A stretch of 64,000 nucleotides of DNA from CBDEGU01 sp965238045 (GTDB lineage: Bacteria; Acidobacteriota; Terriglobia; Bryobacterales; UBA6623): assembly GCA_965238045.1 (NCBI GenBank), contig CBDEGU010000010.1, forward strand, positions 558,001 to 622,000. The letters run 5' to 3'. Within the stretch, counting starts at the first letter, position 1, and each line of letters begins with the position of its first letter. Below, in pieces: positions 1 through 7,342 of the stretch. The notes beneath the pieces are model-generated. The model was not told the origin of the DNA and did no database searches. It worked only from the letters and a program-made list of their open reading frames with translations. The position numbers and the translations under genes were made by a program.

Positions 1-162
1 TTTTTCCGTAAGCTGGGGAGCCGCCCCGCCGGTGCTTGTCGCCTGTCGCTCCCGAGCTTCCTTTTCCAGCGCTGGTAAGATATTCACGGCCAGTGCCGTA
101 CGTTGACCTTGGCTTAGGTGCTGGCAGGCGGCGAAGCAACGAATGCTGGCCGGTAAAAAGGA

Positions 163-187
163 ACCCTGTGCCAACTTGGCACAGGGT
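163..187. repeat. Palindrome inside ParB-like module (copy 1)
   Basis: Twelve-base arms ACCCTGTGCCAA and TTGGCACAGGGT pair perfectly around a single C. The palindrome encodes residues just before the GKSRAKVAKAA motif. Confidence 0.85.
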
Positions 188-191
188 CAAG

Positions 192-234
192 GCAAGTCCC
201 GCGCCAAGGTGGCCAAGGCGGCCAGAGCCAGCGC
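192..234 (+). repeat. 43-bp direct repeat, copy 1
   Basis: These 43 bases, coding GKSRAKVAKAARAS, recur identically at 817-859. The sequences either side differ, so the repeat marks a duplicated or recombined module. Confidence 0.85.
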
Positions 235-256
235 AAGGGACGCGCTGGACAGCTAC

Positions 257-277
257 GTTCCGAAAAGTTTTCGGAAC
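257..277. repeat. Palindrome before KHTLPHG
   Basis: Perfect ten-base arms GTTCCGAAAA and TTTTCGGAAC sit around a central G, immediately upstream of the codons for KHTLPHG. The central AAAAGTTTTC is shared with the palindrome at 689-717. Confidence 0.85.
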
Positions 278-391
278 AAGCACACGCTACCGCATGGCGA
301 GTTTGGACCGATGATTGAGAGCGACAGGGCTCCGTTCGGCCACTTTACGGCGAACCGCCTAATGGCTATTGTGGGACATGCCTTACTGTCG

Positions 392-413
392 AATTCCACC
401 CATGGGTGGAATT
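392..413. repeat. Palindrome at the LPPSW position (plus-strand copy)
   Basis: A perfect 22-bp palindrome with arms AATTCCACCCA and TGGGTGGAATT. It lies between the codons for ALLSN and LPSSW of the plus-strand DUF3102-like relic. Confidence 0.9.
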
Positions 414-463
414 TACCATCTTCGTGGCGGACGCTCGTAGATAGTTCGCCAAGAAACAGGCAA

Positions 464-483
464 ATCGGACCCATGGGTCCGAT
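464..483. repeat. Palindrome at the LPPSW position (minus-strand copy)
   Basis: A perfect 20-bp palindrome with arms ATCGGACCCA and TGGGTCCGAT. It encodes the linker between LLS and LPVSW of the minus-strand relic. Its centre CCCATGGG is shared with 392-413, while the outer arms differ. Confidence 0.9.
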
Positions 484-560
484 CTGACAATAGAAAATGC
501 CCCGCAATAGCCATTAGCTGGTTTGCAGCACTCTGGTTAGCTCGTAAACAGTCATCCATG

Positions 561-600
561 AAGGTGGCAAATGCGAAGCATGCCTCGTATTTGCCGCCTT
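561..600. repeat. Long imperfect palindrome with LPPSW codons on both sides
   Basis: Arms GGCAAATGCGA (566-576) and TCGTATTTGCC (585-595) pair with one mismatch around GCATGC. The pairing extends outward through AAGG and CCTT. Reading left on the minus strand gives HLPPSW, and reading right on the plus strand gives LPPSWR, so two modules meet head to head here. Confidence 0.75.
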
Positions 601-688
601 CGTGGCGGAGGCGCTAGAAGAGCGGGAACGGTTGGCGGCGAAGAACCGGCAGCGAGAGTACGGAGGTACGGCACCAGGGAAAGCGAAA

Positions 689-717
689 AACACTAGTGAA
701 AAGTTTTCACCAGTGTT
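689..717. repeat. Palindrome inside ParB-like module (copy 2)
   Basis: Fourteen-base arms (AACACTaGTGAAAA against TTTTCACcAGTGTT, one mismatch) surround a central G at the same codon position as 163-187, just before GKSREKVAK. Confidence 0.8.
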
Positions 718-782
718 GGTGGGGAAGTCTCGCGAAAAGGTGGCCAAGGTGGTCGGAAGCGGGGGGAAAATTCGGACGCGGA

Positions 783-811
783 ATAGCTAGTGCAAAGTTG
801 GCACCAGCTAT
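783..811. repeat. Palindrome inside ParB-like module (copy 3)
   Basis: Fourteen-base arms (ATAGCTaGTGCaAA against TTgGCACcAGCTAT, two mismatches) surround a central G, just before the KSKSRAKVAK codons. Confidence 0.8.
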
Positions 812-816
812 GAAAA

Positions 817-859
817 GCAAGTCCCGCGCCAAGGTGGCCAAGGCGGCCAGAGCCAGCGC
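817..859 (+). repeat. 43-bp direct repeat, copy 2
   Basis: Identical to 192-234, in the same orientation and 625 bp away. Confidence 0.85.
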
Positions 860-872
860 CGGCACCATGAAG

Positions 873-1189
873 AAGATCGAGACTTCCCGCCAATCTCGGC
901 GGAAGGTTAGCGCCCCTTGCGCCCCGCCCGCCCCTGTGGTACAAAGGAAGCGGCCCCAGCCGATGTTTAGGCACCGGCTGGAGCCTAACCAGCCACACGA
1001 TACTCGGTCGGGTGTCGTATGGACGGTTGAAAGCCATCGTACCAACCCCCATCCATCGAATGCACCCGACGTGCGTCTAGCGAGGCGTGGCGGCCCTCCT
1101 GTGGCTCCCGAGCTTTGCGCTCCGGCGGATGGCCAGCGCGAGTACGGCCCGCTTCGGCTCGTCGTTCGACGGGCTCGGCAAAGTTGCTT
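873..1189. other. No recognisable gene
   Basis: Several overlapping open frames exist but none gives a recognisable domain, start context or composition typical of a gene. I assign nothing here. Confidence 0.4.
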
Positions 1190-1294
1190 CTACTGGTCTT
1201 TCAACTCATCCCACGTCTTCGCCTTCCACTCGCGCGCCAACCGTTGAGCTTCGGCGATCTGCTGGGGCGCTATCCTGCCGGTGAGACTGTCTTG
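1190..1294 (-). pseudogene. C-terminal relic of a Sel1-like repeat protein
   Basis: The minus strand encodes SLTGRIAPQQIAEAQRLA then REWKAKTWDELKDQ and a stop. This ending (PxQIAEAQRLAREWK) is typical of secreted Sel1-type tetratricopeptide-like proteins. The body of the gene is absent and the reading frame runs into IS-flank sequence. A more decayed copy lies at 37978-38095, in the same position relative to another IS91-type element. Confidence 0.45.
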
Positions 1295-1487
1295 GTATTG
1301 GCCCCTTTTGCCGTCTACCCGCGCTAGAATGTTCGACGAAGGGGCGTCAACCTCGGATAGGTGTCGAGAAATAATTTCCCGTTGAGAAATCAGCCTTCGG
1401 AGCCTCGGCAATCCGTCGCCGAGCGGGCCCAAATCGAGTCCCATCAGGCGGCTAGCGAGGATCCGGGGCGATAGCGAGTGCGAACGG
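1295..1487. repeat. Left flank shared by three IS91-type copies
   Basis: This stretch (including GTCGAGAAATAATTTCCC and GAGTGCGAACGG) recurs with modest divergence before the copies at 20468 and 38280 but not before the copy at 8240. It may be a preferred target or an extended left end carried with the element. Confidence 0.6.
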
Positions 1488-1599
1488 TTGTTGGACGAAG
1501 CCGCTGGCGCGGCAGAGGTGAAGGGGAGGCCGGCGAGTGGGGAAGGATTGAAACTTTGTTGAGGTAGAGGAATAATGAGCGACCGAGAGGAGGTCGTTC

Positions 1600-2475
1600 A
1601 TGACCAAGCTACGTCAGAAGATGATCCAAGACCTGCGGCTGCGCAGCTATTCGCCGCAGACGATTCGGAGTTATACCAAGGCCGTCGAGGATCTCGCCCG
1701 CTACTTCGGCAAGTCGCCGGAGCAACTGGGCCCGAAGCAGATTCGCGAGTATCAGCTTGACTTGATCGAGCGGCGTAAGCTGGCCGGTGCGACGTTCGGG
1801 GTGCGCACGGCGGGGCTGAAGTTCTTCTACAGCCAGACACTCGAGCGACCCTGGGTTGTCGAACGCATCGCACGGCCCAAGGTCCGGCGTCGCCTACCGG
1901 TCGTGCTGAGCCGTGAAGAAGTGACGGCGCTGTTGGACGCCGCGGTGAATCTGAAGCATCGCGCGATCCTCGCGACGCTCTACGGAGCCGGGTTGCGTCT
2001 CGACGAAGTGTTGCAACTCGAAGCGGGGGACATTGACTCGCAGCGGATGGTGATCCTGGTGCGCCGCGGCAAAGGAGAGAAGCCACGCCAGGTGATGTTG
2101 TCTCCCAAGCTACTGGAGTTGCTGCGTCTGTACTGGCGCTGGGCGAAGCCGAACGAGTTGCTGTTTCCCGGCCGTATCCACGGCGCCCAGCTGCGGCCCT
2201 CGGGGGTACGGCAGATCTGCCAAAAGCTTGGTCGCCAGGCAGGCATCCGCAAACCGGTGAGCCCGCACGTGCTGCGGCATTCCTTTGCCACGCACTTGCT
2301 GGAAGCGGGGACGGATCTGCGCACCATCCAGGTCTTGCTGGGGCACGTCAGTCTCAAGACGACGGCGCGCTATCTGCATGTCTCGGAATTGCGCCTGCGC
2401 ACGACGCAGAGCCCACTCGAAGCACTCGAGATTCGCGAAGCGCTCACCGACGACGGGGACCGGCGCCGGCGATGA
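1600..2475 (+). CDS. Tyrosine recombinase of IS91-type element (copy 1)
   Basis: A 291-residue phage-integrase-family recombinase. An N-terminal SAM-like core-binding domain (about 5-85) is followed by the catalytic domain. Visible catalytic residues are R133 in GAGLRLDE, the lysine in RRGKGEKPR, H223 and R226 in HVLRH, H249 in LLGHVS and the nucleophile Y258 in TARYLHV. The start follows an AGGAGG-like site (GAGGAGGTCGTTC). The stop overlaps the transposase start (ATGA), so the two are probably translated together. A recombinase paired with an IS91 transposase is a known variant of the family. Its exact task (target choice or resolution) is not visible. Confidence 0.93.
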   Translation: MTKLRQKMIQDLRLRSYSPQTIRSYTKAVEDLARYFGKSPEQLGPKQIREYQLDLIERRKLAGATFGVRTAGLKFFYSQTLERPWVVERIARPKVRRRLPVVLSREEVTALLDAAVNLKHRAILATLYGAGLRLDEVLQLEAGDIDSQRMVILVRRGKGEKPRQVMLSPKLLELLRLYWRWAKPNELLFPGRIHGAQLRPSGVRQICQKLGRQAGIRKPVSPHVLRHSFATHLLEAGTDLRTIQVLLGHVSLKTTARYLHVSELRLRTTQSPLEALEIREALTDDGDRRRR

Positions 2476-3677
2476 GCCGGCATCGGCTGGAAGTGGCCGA
2501 TGTCATTCGCCAACACGAAGGGGAGTTGCTCGAGCGCTGGGGACACCGCCTCTCCGCTCGTCAACGCAAGGCCCTTCGCGACATCGGTTCGTGTCGCAGC
2601 GCCGCCCAGGGCGCTCACATCGAACAGTGCGATTCTTGCTCGCAGGAACGGATCGCGTACAACTCGTGCTCGAACCGGCACTGTCCGAAGTGCCAGTCGG
2701 CGGCGCGTGACCGCTGGCTGGGGGCACGGGCGCAGGAACTACTTCCGGTGCACTACTGCCATGTTGTGTTCACCGTGCCAGGGGCCCTGGCAATGTTGGC
2801 CCTCCAGAATCAGCGACTCTTCTACCGTCTGCTGTTCGAGGCGGCCTCTCAAAGCTTGCAACAACTCGCTCGCGACCCCAAGCGTTTGGGCGCCCAGATC
2901 GGCTTCTTCGCCGTATTGCATACCTGGAACCAGATACTGCTGCCTCATCCGCACCTGCACTGCGTCGTGCCGGCGGGAGGGATGGCGCTCGACGGCAGCC
3001 GATGGATCCGCTGCCGCAAGAAGTTTTTCCTGCCCGTACGGCCTCTGAGCCGCTTGTTTCGCGGCAAGCTCTTAGACGGTTTGCGGCGGGCGTTCGAACA
3101 CGGCGAGCTGGAACTCGACCGGCAGCTGGCCCCGCTGACGAAGCCCGAACGTTTTCACTCTTGGCTGCGAAAACTGAGAACAACCGAGTGGGTGGTCTAC
3201 GTCAAGCCGCCCATGGCCGGACCCGAACAGGTGCTCAAGTATCTGGCTCGTTATACCCATCGCGTCGCCATCTCTAACGGTCGCTTGCGCTCGCTCCATG
3301 ACGGCCGCCTGCGCTTGCGTTTTCGCAACGCCAAGAACAACCACCGCATCGAGACGATGACGCTCGACGCGGTCGAGTTTTTGCGGCGCTTCTTGCTGCA
3401 TGTGCTGCCGCGTGGCTTCGTCAAGATCCGCTACTACGGTTTCTTGGCTCATCGCAGACGCGCGGTGGGCTTGGCCCGCTGCCGGGAACTCCTCCAGGCG
3501 TCCGCGACGAGGGAAGTTTCCCCTGCCTTGTTGAGCAAGGAGCAACGGCAAGCTGTGGAGCGCCGCTGCCCGCTCTGCCGCGAGGGAAGGCTGCGCGTGG
3601 TCGCATGGCTCTCGGCGCTGGAACTGGCGCTGCGCGCCGGGGCCATGGCCCTGCCCGAGGCTATCGACTCCTCATGA
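2472..3677 (+). CDS. IS91-family HUH (Y2) transposase (copy 1)
   Basis: A 401-residue rolling-circle transposase. An N-terminal zinc-binding region has C53, C56, C66, C71 and C74 (CDSC, CSNRHCPKC). The HUH motif is H161-L-H163 in HPHLHCV. The paired nucleophiles are Y257 and Y261 in YLARYTHR, the spacing expected of Y2 enzymes. Length is normal for IS91 transposases. The frame is complete. This copy shares AVGLARC and YVKPP with copy 4, against AAGLARC and YLKPP in copies 2 and 3. Confidence 0.94.
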   Translation: MSRHRLEVADVIRQHEGELLERWGHRLSARQRKALRDIGSCRSAAQGAHIEQCDSCSQERIAYNSCSNRHCPKCQSAARDRWLGARAQELLPVHYCHVVFTVPGALAMLALQNQRLFYRLLFEAASQSLQQLARDPKRLGAQIGFFAVLHTWNQILLPHPHLHCVVPAGGMALDGSRWIRCRKKFFLPVRPLSRLFRGKLLDGLRRAFEHGELELDRQLAPLTKPERFHSWLRKLRTTEWVVYVKPPMAGPEQVLKYLARYTHRVAISNGRLRSLHDGRLRLRFRNAKNNHRIETMTLDAVEFLRRFLLHVLPRGFVKIRYYGFLAHRRRAVGLARCRELLQASATREVSPALLSKEQRQAVERRCPLCREGRLRVVAWLSALELALRAGAMALPEAIDSS

Positions 3678-4016
3678 CCCCTCACCGTCTCTTCGCCAAC
3701 GCAACGCTGCGACGCGCCGTCGCCAGGGGGTGCTTCGCACTCCTGCGCCTGGGTCTTTCCGCGGAGCTGATTCGCCCGCCTGCGAGGACTTCGCGGCTTC
3801 CATACATCAAAGCAATCCGGGCGATCCAAGCCACGTTCTACTCCCGAAAGGTCCTACTCCTCCTGCCCAACGACCAAGCCAATCCCTACAATCCACATAG
3901 CCGGGCCTGAGCTCGGCTTCCTCCAACAACCCCTATCGACAATGCGGCGGCCCACCTTGCCACCGCCTCTCTCCACCCCCCTTCGCCCGCCGCACGGTCG
4001 ATACGGTCCTAAGGTG

Positions 4017-4046
4017 TTATCACCACCTAAGTGGTCAGGGTAAAAT
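4017..4046 (+). promoter_or_regulatory. Hybrid promoter at IS91-type right end (copy 1)
   Basis: The last TT of the element starts TTATCA, 18 bp before TAAAAT. The following ATGGTCGGCCGG resembles a decayed kinase start (compare ATGATTGGCCAA at 40861). No intact gene follows directly. Confidence 0.4.
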
Positions 4047-4137
4047 CGGACCGGCATGGTCGGCCGGAGCAGTAGAACCTCGGCGTTCGTCGTGCAGGAG
4101 AGAAGACAAGAATGCTCCCCAAGGTGATGAATCCTGT

Positions 4138-4254
4138 ACGTGGGGCAGCTGTGGCCGAGACCGCGTGATCCGCATCAACTGGCGGCTGATCAAGGCCCCT
4201 CTGGCGGCACTCGGATACGTCGTCGCCCACGAGGCATGCCACCTCCCCACCTCG
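4138..4254 (+). pseudogene. Fragment of YgjP-type metal-dependent hydrolase
   Basis: The frame reads TWGSCGRDRVIRINWRL then APLAALGYVVAHEACHL. This matches the WGSC..INWRL..DYVVxHELxHL signature of the YgjP/DUF45 zinc hydrolases, including the HExxH-like HEACH. Upstream and downstream parts are missing, so this is a stranded fragment between an IS end and the next gene. Confidence 0.5.
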
Positions 4255-4324
4255 CGCGTGACCCTGGACGCGCCTCTGACCACCCTCGCTGCCCTCGGTT
4301 ATACTGACCCCTCAGGAGGTTGCC

Positions 4325-4855
4325 GTGTTGAGATTTTTCCTTGGTCTGTGTCTCGCGGTTGCAGTGACCTTTCAGCTTTGGGCCGAGAGTGCCGGAGGCC
4401 TGAGTTGGACAGCTCCAACCAGTTGGAAGTCCCAAGGTTCCCGCCCCATGCGTGCCGCCACCTACACTGTGCTTGCCGCGGAAGGCGATCCCGAGGACGG
4501 TGAGTGTGTGGCGTACTACTTCGGTCCAGGGCAGGGTGGAAGCGTGGAGGCGAACGTCCAGCGTTGGATCGGCCAGTTTCGTACAGCGGACGGAGGACCT
4601 GCCGACGATGCGGCCAAGACTTCAACCCGCACGATCAACGGTATCCATGTGACGCTCGTGGACGTTACGGGCACCTATATGTTCAAGCCTTTCCCGAGGG
4701 CTCGGAAGGCGACACCGAAACCGGGTTACCGCATGCTGGCGGCTATTGCCGAAGGCCCGAAGGGAAACGTGTTCTTCAAGCTGACCGCGCCGCGGAAGAC
4801 AGCGGACGAGGCGGAGGCCGCTTTCCACAAGATGCTGGGATCTCTTCGCAGGTAA
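4325..4855 (+). CDS. Small secreted protein of unknown function
   Basis: A 176-residue protein starting at GTG, with AGGAGG seven bases upstream and a TATACT box at 4300-4305. The first 20 residues (MLRFFLGLCLAVAVTFQLWA) form a signal peptide with an AxA-like end. The mature part starts with a SWTAPTSWK segment and has GGSVEANVQRWIGQF, INGIHVTLVDVTGTY and KPGYRMLAAI blocks. It resembles proteins of unknown function I associate with Acidobacteria and other soil bacteria. No catalytic motif is visible. The frame is intact even though both flanks are debris. Confidence 0.85.
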   Translation: MLRFFLGLCLAVAVTFQLWAESAGGLSWTAPTSWKSQGSRPMRAATYTVLAAEGDPEDGECVAYYFGPGQGGSVEANVQRWIGQFRTADGGPADDAAKTSTRTINGIHVTLVDVTGTYMFKPFPRARKATPKPGYRMLAAIAEGPKGNVFFKLTAPRKTADEAEAAFHKMLGSLRR

Positions 4856-5242
4856 ACAGAGCTTGACCTACTGCGAGATCAACCATTTGCTGAAGCTTGT
4901 CGAATGCGGCCTTTCAGTTCGAACATAGCTGGGTCTGTCAAACGCCAATGACCGCTCACTCGGTGAGGAGCACGGACTAGAATACGCCGAGGCGTTCCAC
5001 TATATCGGACCACCATCGACGGACAAGCTCAACGACTACATCACTACGAATAGCGTGCCGCTCTAGTAGATGCCGTTCGGAAGAGCACAGAGCCCGCGGC
5101 CGTGGGACCAGAGCTGTGACGGAACTATTTGCCTCCGCGAGAAGTGCCCCGCTTGCGCCCCGCTCGATGTCGTCCTCAAGCTGCGCAAGTTCGGCATCGA
5201 AACGACCAGACGCCCATGACGCGAAACCTCCCCGCGGACCGC
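4856..5242. other. No recognisable gene
   Basis: A minus-strand open frame runs out of the back of the cytochrome gene through this stretch, but has no start of its own or family I recognise. Nothing else is supported. Confidence 0.3.
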
Positions 5243-6295
5243 TCACCCGCCGAAGGTCCTCTTCAGATACTCGATGATCAGCTCCAGTTCCCCCTCTGTG
5301 GCGGACATACCGTTGCTGACCATGCGCGCCACGAGGGTCTTGGCTTCGTCCGCCCTGCGAGGAGGCGCCCCCTCCACCACGGCCAGTGGATGACATAACG
5401 AACACTGGGTTTCGTAAATCTGTTTCGCCCGGTCGGCGTCGTATTCCATGGCAACGCGCTCATCCGGGGCCGCCATTGCCTCACTCACTGCCGCGCGGGC
5501 TTCGTCAGCCTCTTGCTCCTGCATGCGCCGTTCTCGCGCTGATCGCTGGAGTTCCGGCGAGATCGCGATCAAGTACGCCGTCACTTCCCACTGCTGCTCC
5601 TCGGTGATCGGCGCCAGTAGTGTCGAGCGGTCGGCCATCCGCAAGACCGTCTGCCGCCAATTCGCCGGAGTACGCGGACGTACCAAGACTGTCCGCAGAT
5701 CGTGGCACATGATGCAGCCGCTCAGCAAAACCTGCCGGCCCGCGTGCAGCCCCTCCGGCGATGCCAGCTCGCCGGCGCGGTTCGCATCGTCAAGACCCGC
5801 CAACACCAGGTGGTCCTTCACGCGTTCCAGGGTAGCTTCGTCGTGGCTGCCGCCAACATGGGCGGCGCGCAGATAAGCTTCGCTGAAAGCGAACGGCGCC
5901 GAGAGTCCGATCAACAGCGTGGTGCACAGGAGCAGCGCCGTGCCCAGCCCAGGAATCATGGCTGACTCCAGATGCTTGAAGTACCGCACGATCGCCACCT
6001 TCACAACCAGGATCACCCCGATCGTCATACCCAGCAGCAGGTGAGCGACGGTCCGCGCCGGAAACTCGATCTGGTAGTTCCAAAGCCGCGGCACCATCTG
6101 CCACATCAAGATCACGTAGATCAACCCGTACAGGTAGCCGATCATACGATGAAGCCGTGTCAGCCCCGGCGGCGCGTCACTCTTATGGGTCTCGTGGTCG
6201 AACCCGTAGCCCCACAAGTGGTACATCAAGAACGTGCCGGCAACACTCAACCCCCAGAAAATCAGGCCGAGAACCGCATTCCAAATCGGACTCAT
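5243..6295 (-). CDS. Membrane-anchored dihaem c-type cytochrome
   Basis: A 350-residue protein. The start was placed at MSPIWNAV because GGGAG lies eight bases upstream and a hydrophobic segment follows. The longer frame to 6463 lacks such support. The N-terminal half has about four membrane segments (near LGLIFWGLSVAGTFLMYHLW, GYLYGLIYVILMW, HLLLGMTIGVILVVKVAIV and TALLLCTTLLIGLSA). The C-terminal half carries two haem-binding motifs, CIMCH and CSLCH, with later methionines as possible axial ligands. It is probably a periplasm-facing electron carrier coupled to the quinone pool. No partner gene is adjacent, so the pathway is unknown. Confidence 0.85.
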   Translation of the reverse strand: MSPIWNAVLGLIFWGLSVAGTFLMYHLWGYGFDHETHKSDAPPGLTRLHRMIGYLYGLIYVILMWQMVPRLWNYQIEFPARTVAHLLLGMTIGVILVVKVAIVRYFKHLESAMIPGLGTALLLCTTLLIGLSAPFAFSEAYLRAAHVGGSHDEATLERVKDHLVLAGLDDANRAGELASPEGLHAGRQVLLSGCIMCHDLRTVLVRPRTPANWRQTVLRMADRSTLLAPITEEQQWEVTAYLIAISPELQRSARERRMQEQEADEARAAVSEAMAAPDERVAMEYDADRAKQIYETQCSLCHPLAVVEGAPPRRADEAKTLVARMVSNGMSATEGELELIIEYLKRTFGG

Positions 6296-6521
6296 AGCTT
6301 CGACTCCCTTTAGAGAACATCTGCGATATACGGCGAATAAAAACGAGGGTCCCGAGGAGAACGAAAGGAACTCCCGCCACCCAGGAATCTCTCCACTCCG
6401 GCCCTCCGCCCGCTTCCTAGCAAGTCGCCTGGCATCAGCGCCATCGACAAGCCACGGGCTCAACTTCTAAGCGACGATCCCGACGAGCCCGGATGTCTCG
6501 CCACGCGGTGAGATATCCGGG

Positions 6522-7342
6522 CTACCGCCACCCTTCCAGCGAGCGCACTTGCCCAGTGCGCTCACTTTCCACCGCCTCCACAAACCACCCGGCCACTCTC
6601 GCCGCTGGCACCCCCTGCTCACTCAGGCCCAGCTTCAACGCGCTCTCTCGAACCAGCGGTGGACTGACTCCAAGGATGCGCAGACCCCGCGGCAGCGCCA
6701 GCGCCGCGGTTCGACCAAACGCTTCCACCGCCGCGCCCGCCGGAGTGACGATCGCGGAAGTTGGGATCGGCCGGCTGGAGAGGTCGCCCGAGGTCAGCAC
6801 AAACCCTCCACCGTCGCGGACATGCGGCAGACCGTATCGAACCAAATCGATTCTTCCCCGCAGGGTTTGAAGCGTAAGCTCCACATCCTCGTCCGTCAGC
6901 TCCGCCAGAGTTCCAAACGCCGCCGCGCCGGCCACACATAGCACCGCATCCACCCTCCCCACCTGCTCGGAGTGACGATCGCGGAAGTTGGGATCGGCCG
7001 GCTGGAGAGGTCGCCCGAGGTCAGCACAAACCCTCCACCGTCGCGGACATGCGGCAGACCGTATCGAACCAAATCGATTCTTCCCCGCAGGGTTTGAAGC
7101 GTAAGCTCCACATCCTCGTCCGTCAGCTCCGCCAGAGTTCCAAACGCCGCCGCGCCGGCCACACATAGCACCGCATCCACCCTCCCCACCTGCTCGTACA
7201 TCGCCCGCAGCGAAGCGGAGTCCGCCAGATCCGCCCGCACAGCGCCCGAGTTTCGCCCCACCCCCACCACCTCATGCTCCGCCAGGGCATCGACGACCGC
7301 GCGCCCGATCGTCCCGCCGGCTCCAATGACCAAGATCTTCAT
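6522..7342 (-). pseudogene. Short-chain dehydrogenase broken by tandem duplication
   Basis: The N-terminal part has a Rossmann motif (GAGGTIGRAV) and a catechol of SDR features (CVAGAAAFG, FVLTSGDLSS). The C-terminal part reads RILGVSPPLVRES. A 227-bp direct duplication (6742-6968 and 6969-7195) shifts the frame. Removing one unit leaves a continuous 197-residue SDR, the normal size for short atypical SDRs with a degenerate catalytic tyrosine. The second unit is essentially identical to the first, so the event looks recent. Confidence 0.8.
6742..7195. repeat. 227-bp tandem duplication inside the SDR gene
   Basis: Two head-to-tail units, 6742-6968 and 6969-7195, both starting GGAGTGACGATCGCGG and ending CCCCACCTGCTC. 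The unit length is not a multiple of three. Confidence 0.92.

Larger units (their letters stand above)
148..441 (+). pseudogene. Relic of ParB-like plus DUF3102-like regulator modules
   Basis: The plus strand reads a ParB-like stretch (GKSRAKVAKAA, near 190-225), then a DUF3102-like stretch: KHTLPHGEFGPM, ESDRAPF, RLMAIVGHALLSN and LPSSWRT. The last four match the N-terminal part of the methylase at 48557-49498 (KHTLPHGQFGPM, ESERVPF, RLMEIAGHSLLAN, LPPSWRT). There is no sensible start and the frame runs into unrelated sequence after LPSSWRT, so this is a fragment. Proteins of this type occur on phages and plasmids as replication or partition accessory factors. That role is family knowledge, not visible here. 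Confidence 0.6.
416..600 (-). pseudogene. Inverted DUF3102-like relics (two fragments)
   Basis: On the minus strand 517-416 reads LMAIAGHFLLS, a palindromic linker, then LPVSWRTIYE. A second piece at 600-514 reads HASHLPPSWMTVYELTR before a stop. Both match the island methylase segment with LLAN and LPPSWRTIYELTKA. The first piece overlaps the end of the plus-strand relic head to head: both strands of 414-463 encode LPxSWRT. That arrangement suggests inversion or recombination at the flanking palindromes. Neither piece is a complete gene. Confidence 0.6.
602..872 (+). pseudogene. Two ParB-like module relics
   Basis: The plus strand reads EALEERERLAAKNRQREYGG, then TSEKFSP and GKSREKVAKVVG (602-770), then, in the other part, SAKLAP and KSKSRAKVAKAARAS (780-860). 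The KSRxKVAK core repeats the module at 190-225. Similar sequence occurs in ParB-like and phage regulator proteins. The pieces are not in one uninterrupted frame with a start and are called relics. Confidence 0.5.
1488..4018 (+). mobile_element. IS91-type element with tyrosine recombinase, copy 1
   Basis: This 2531-bp unit occurs four times with the same length. It begins TTGTTGGACGAAG and ends CCTAAGGTGTT. Edges were set by where the copies stop matching. It carries two genes overlapping by ATGA: a tyrosine recombinase and an IS91-type HUH transposase. There are no terminal inverted repeats or target duplications, as expected for rolling-circle IS91 elements. Copies 1 and 4 form one sequence subtype, copies 2 and 3 another. 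About 340 bp after the transposase carries no clear gene and probably holds the replication-origin end. Confidence 0.88.

Noticed and set aside
696..1247. 183-residue open frame spanning the ParB-like relic
   Set aside because: Only the first part is module-like. The rest matches nothing and the frame joins unrelated pieces.
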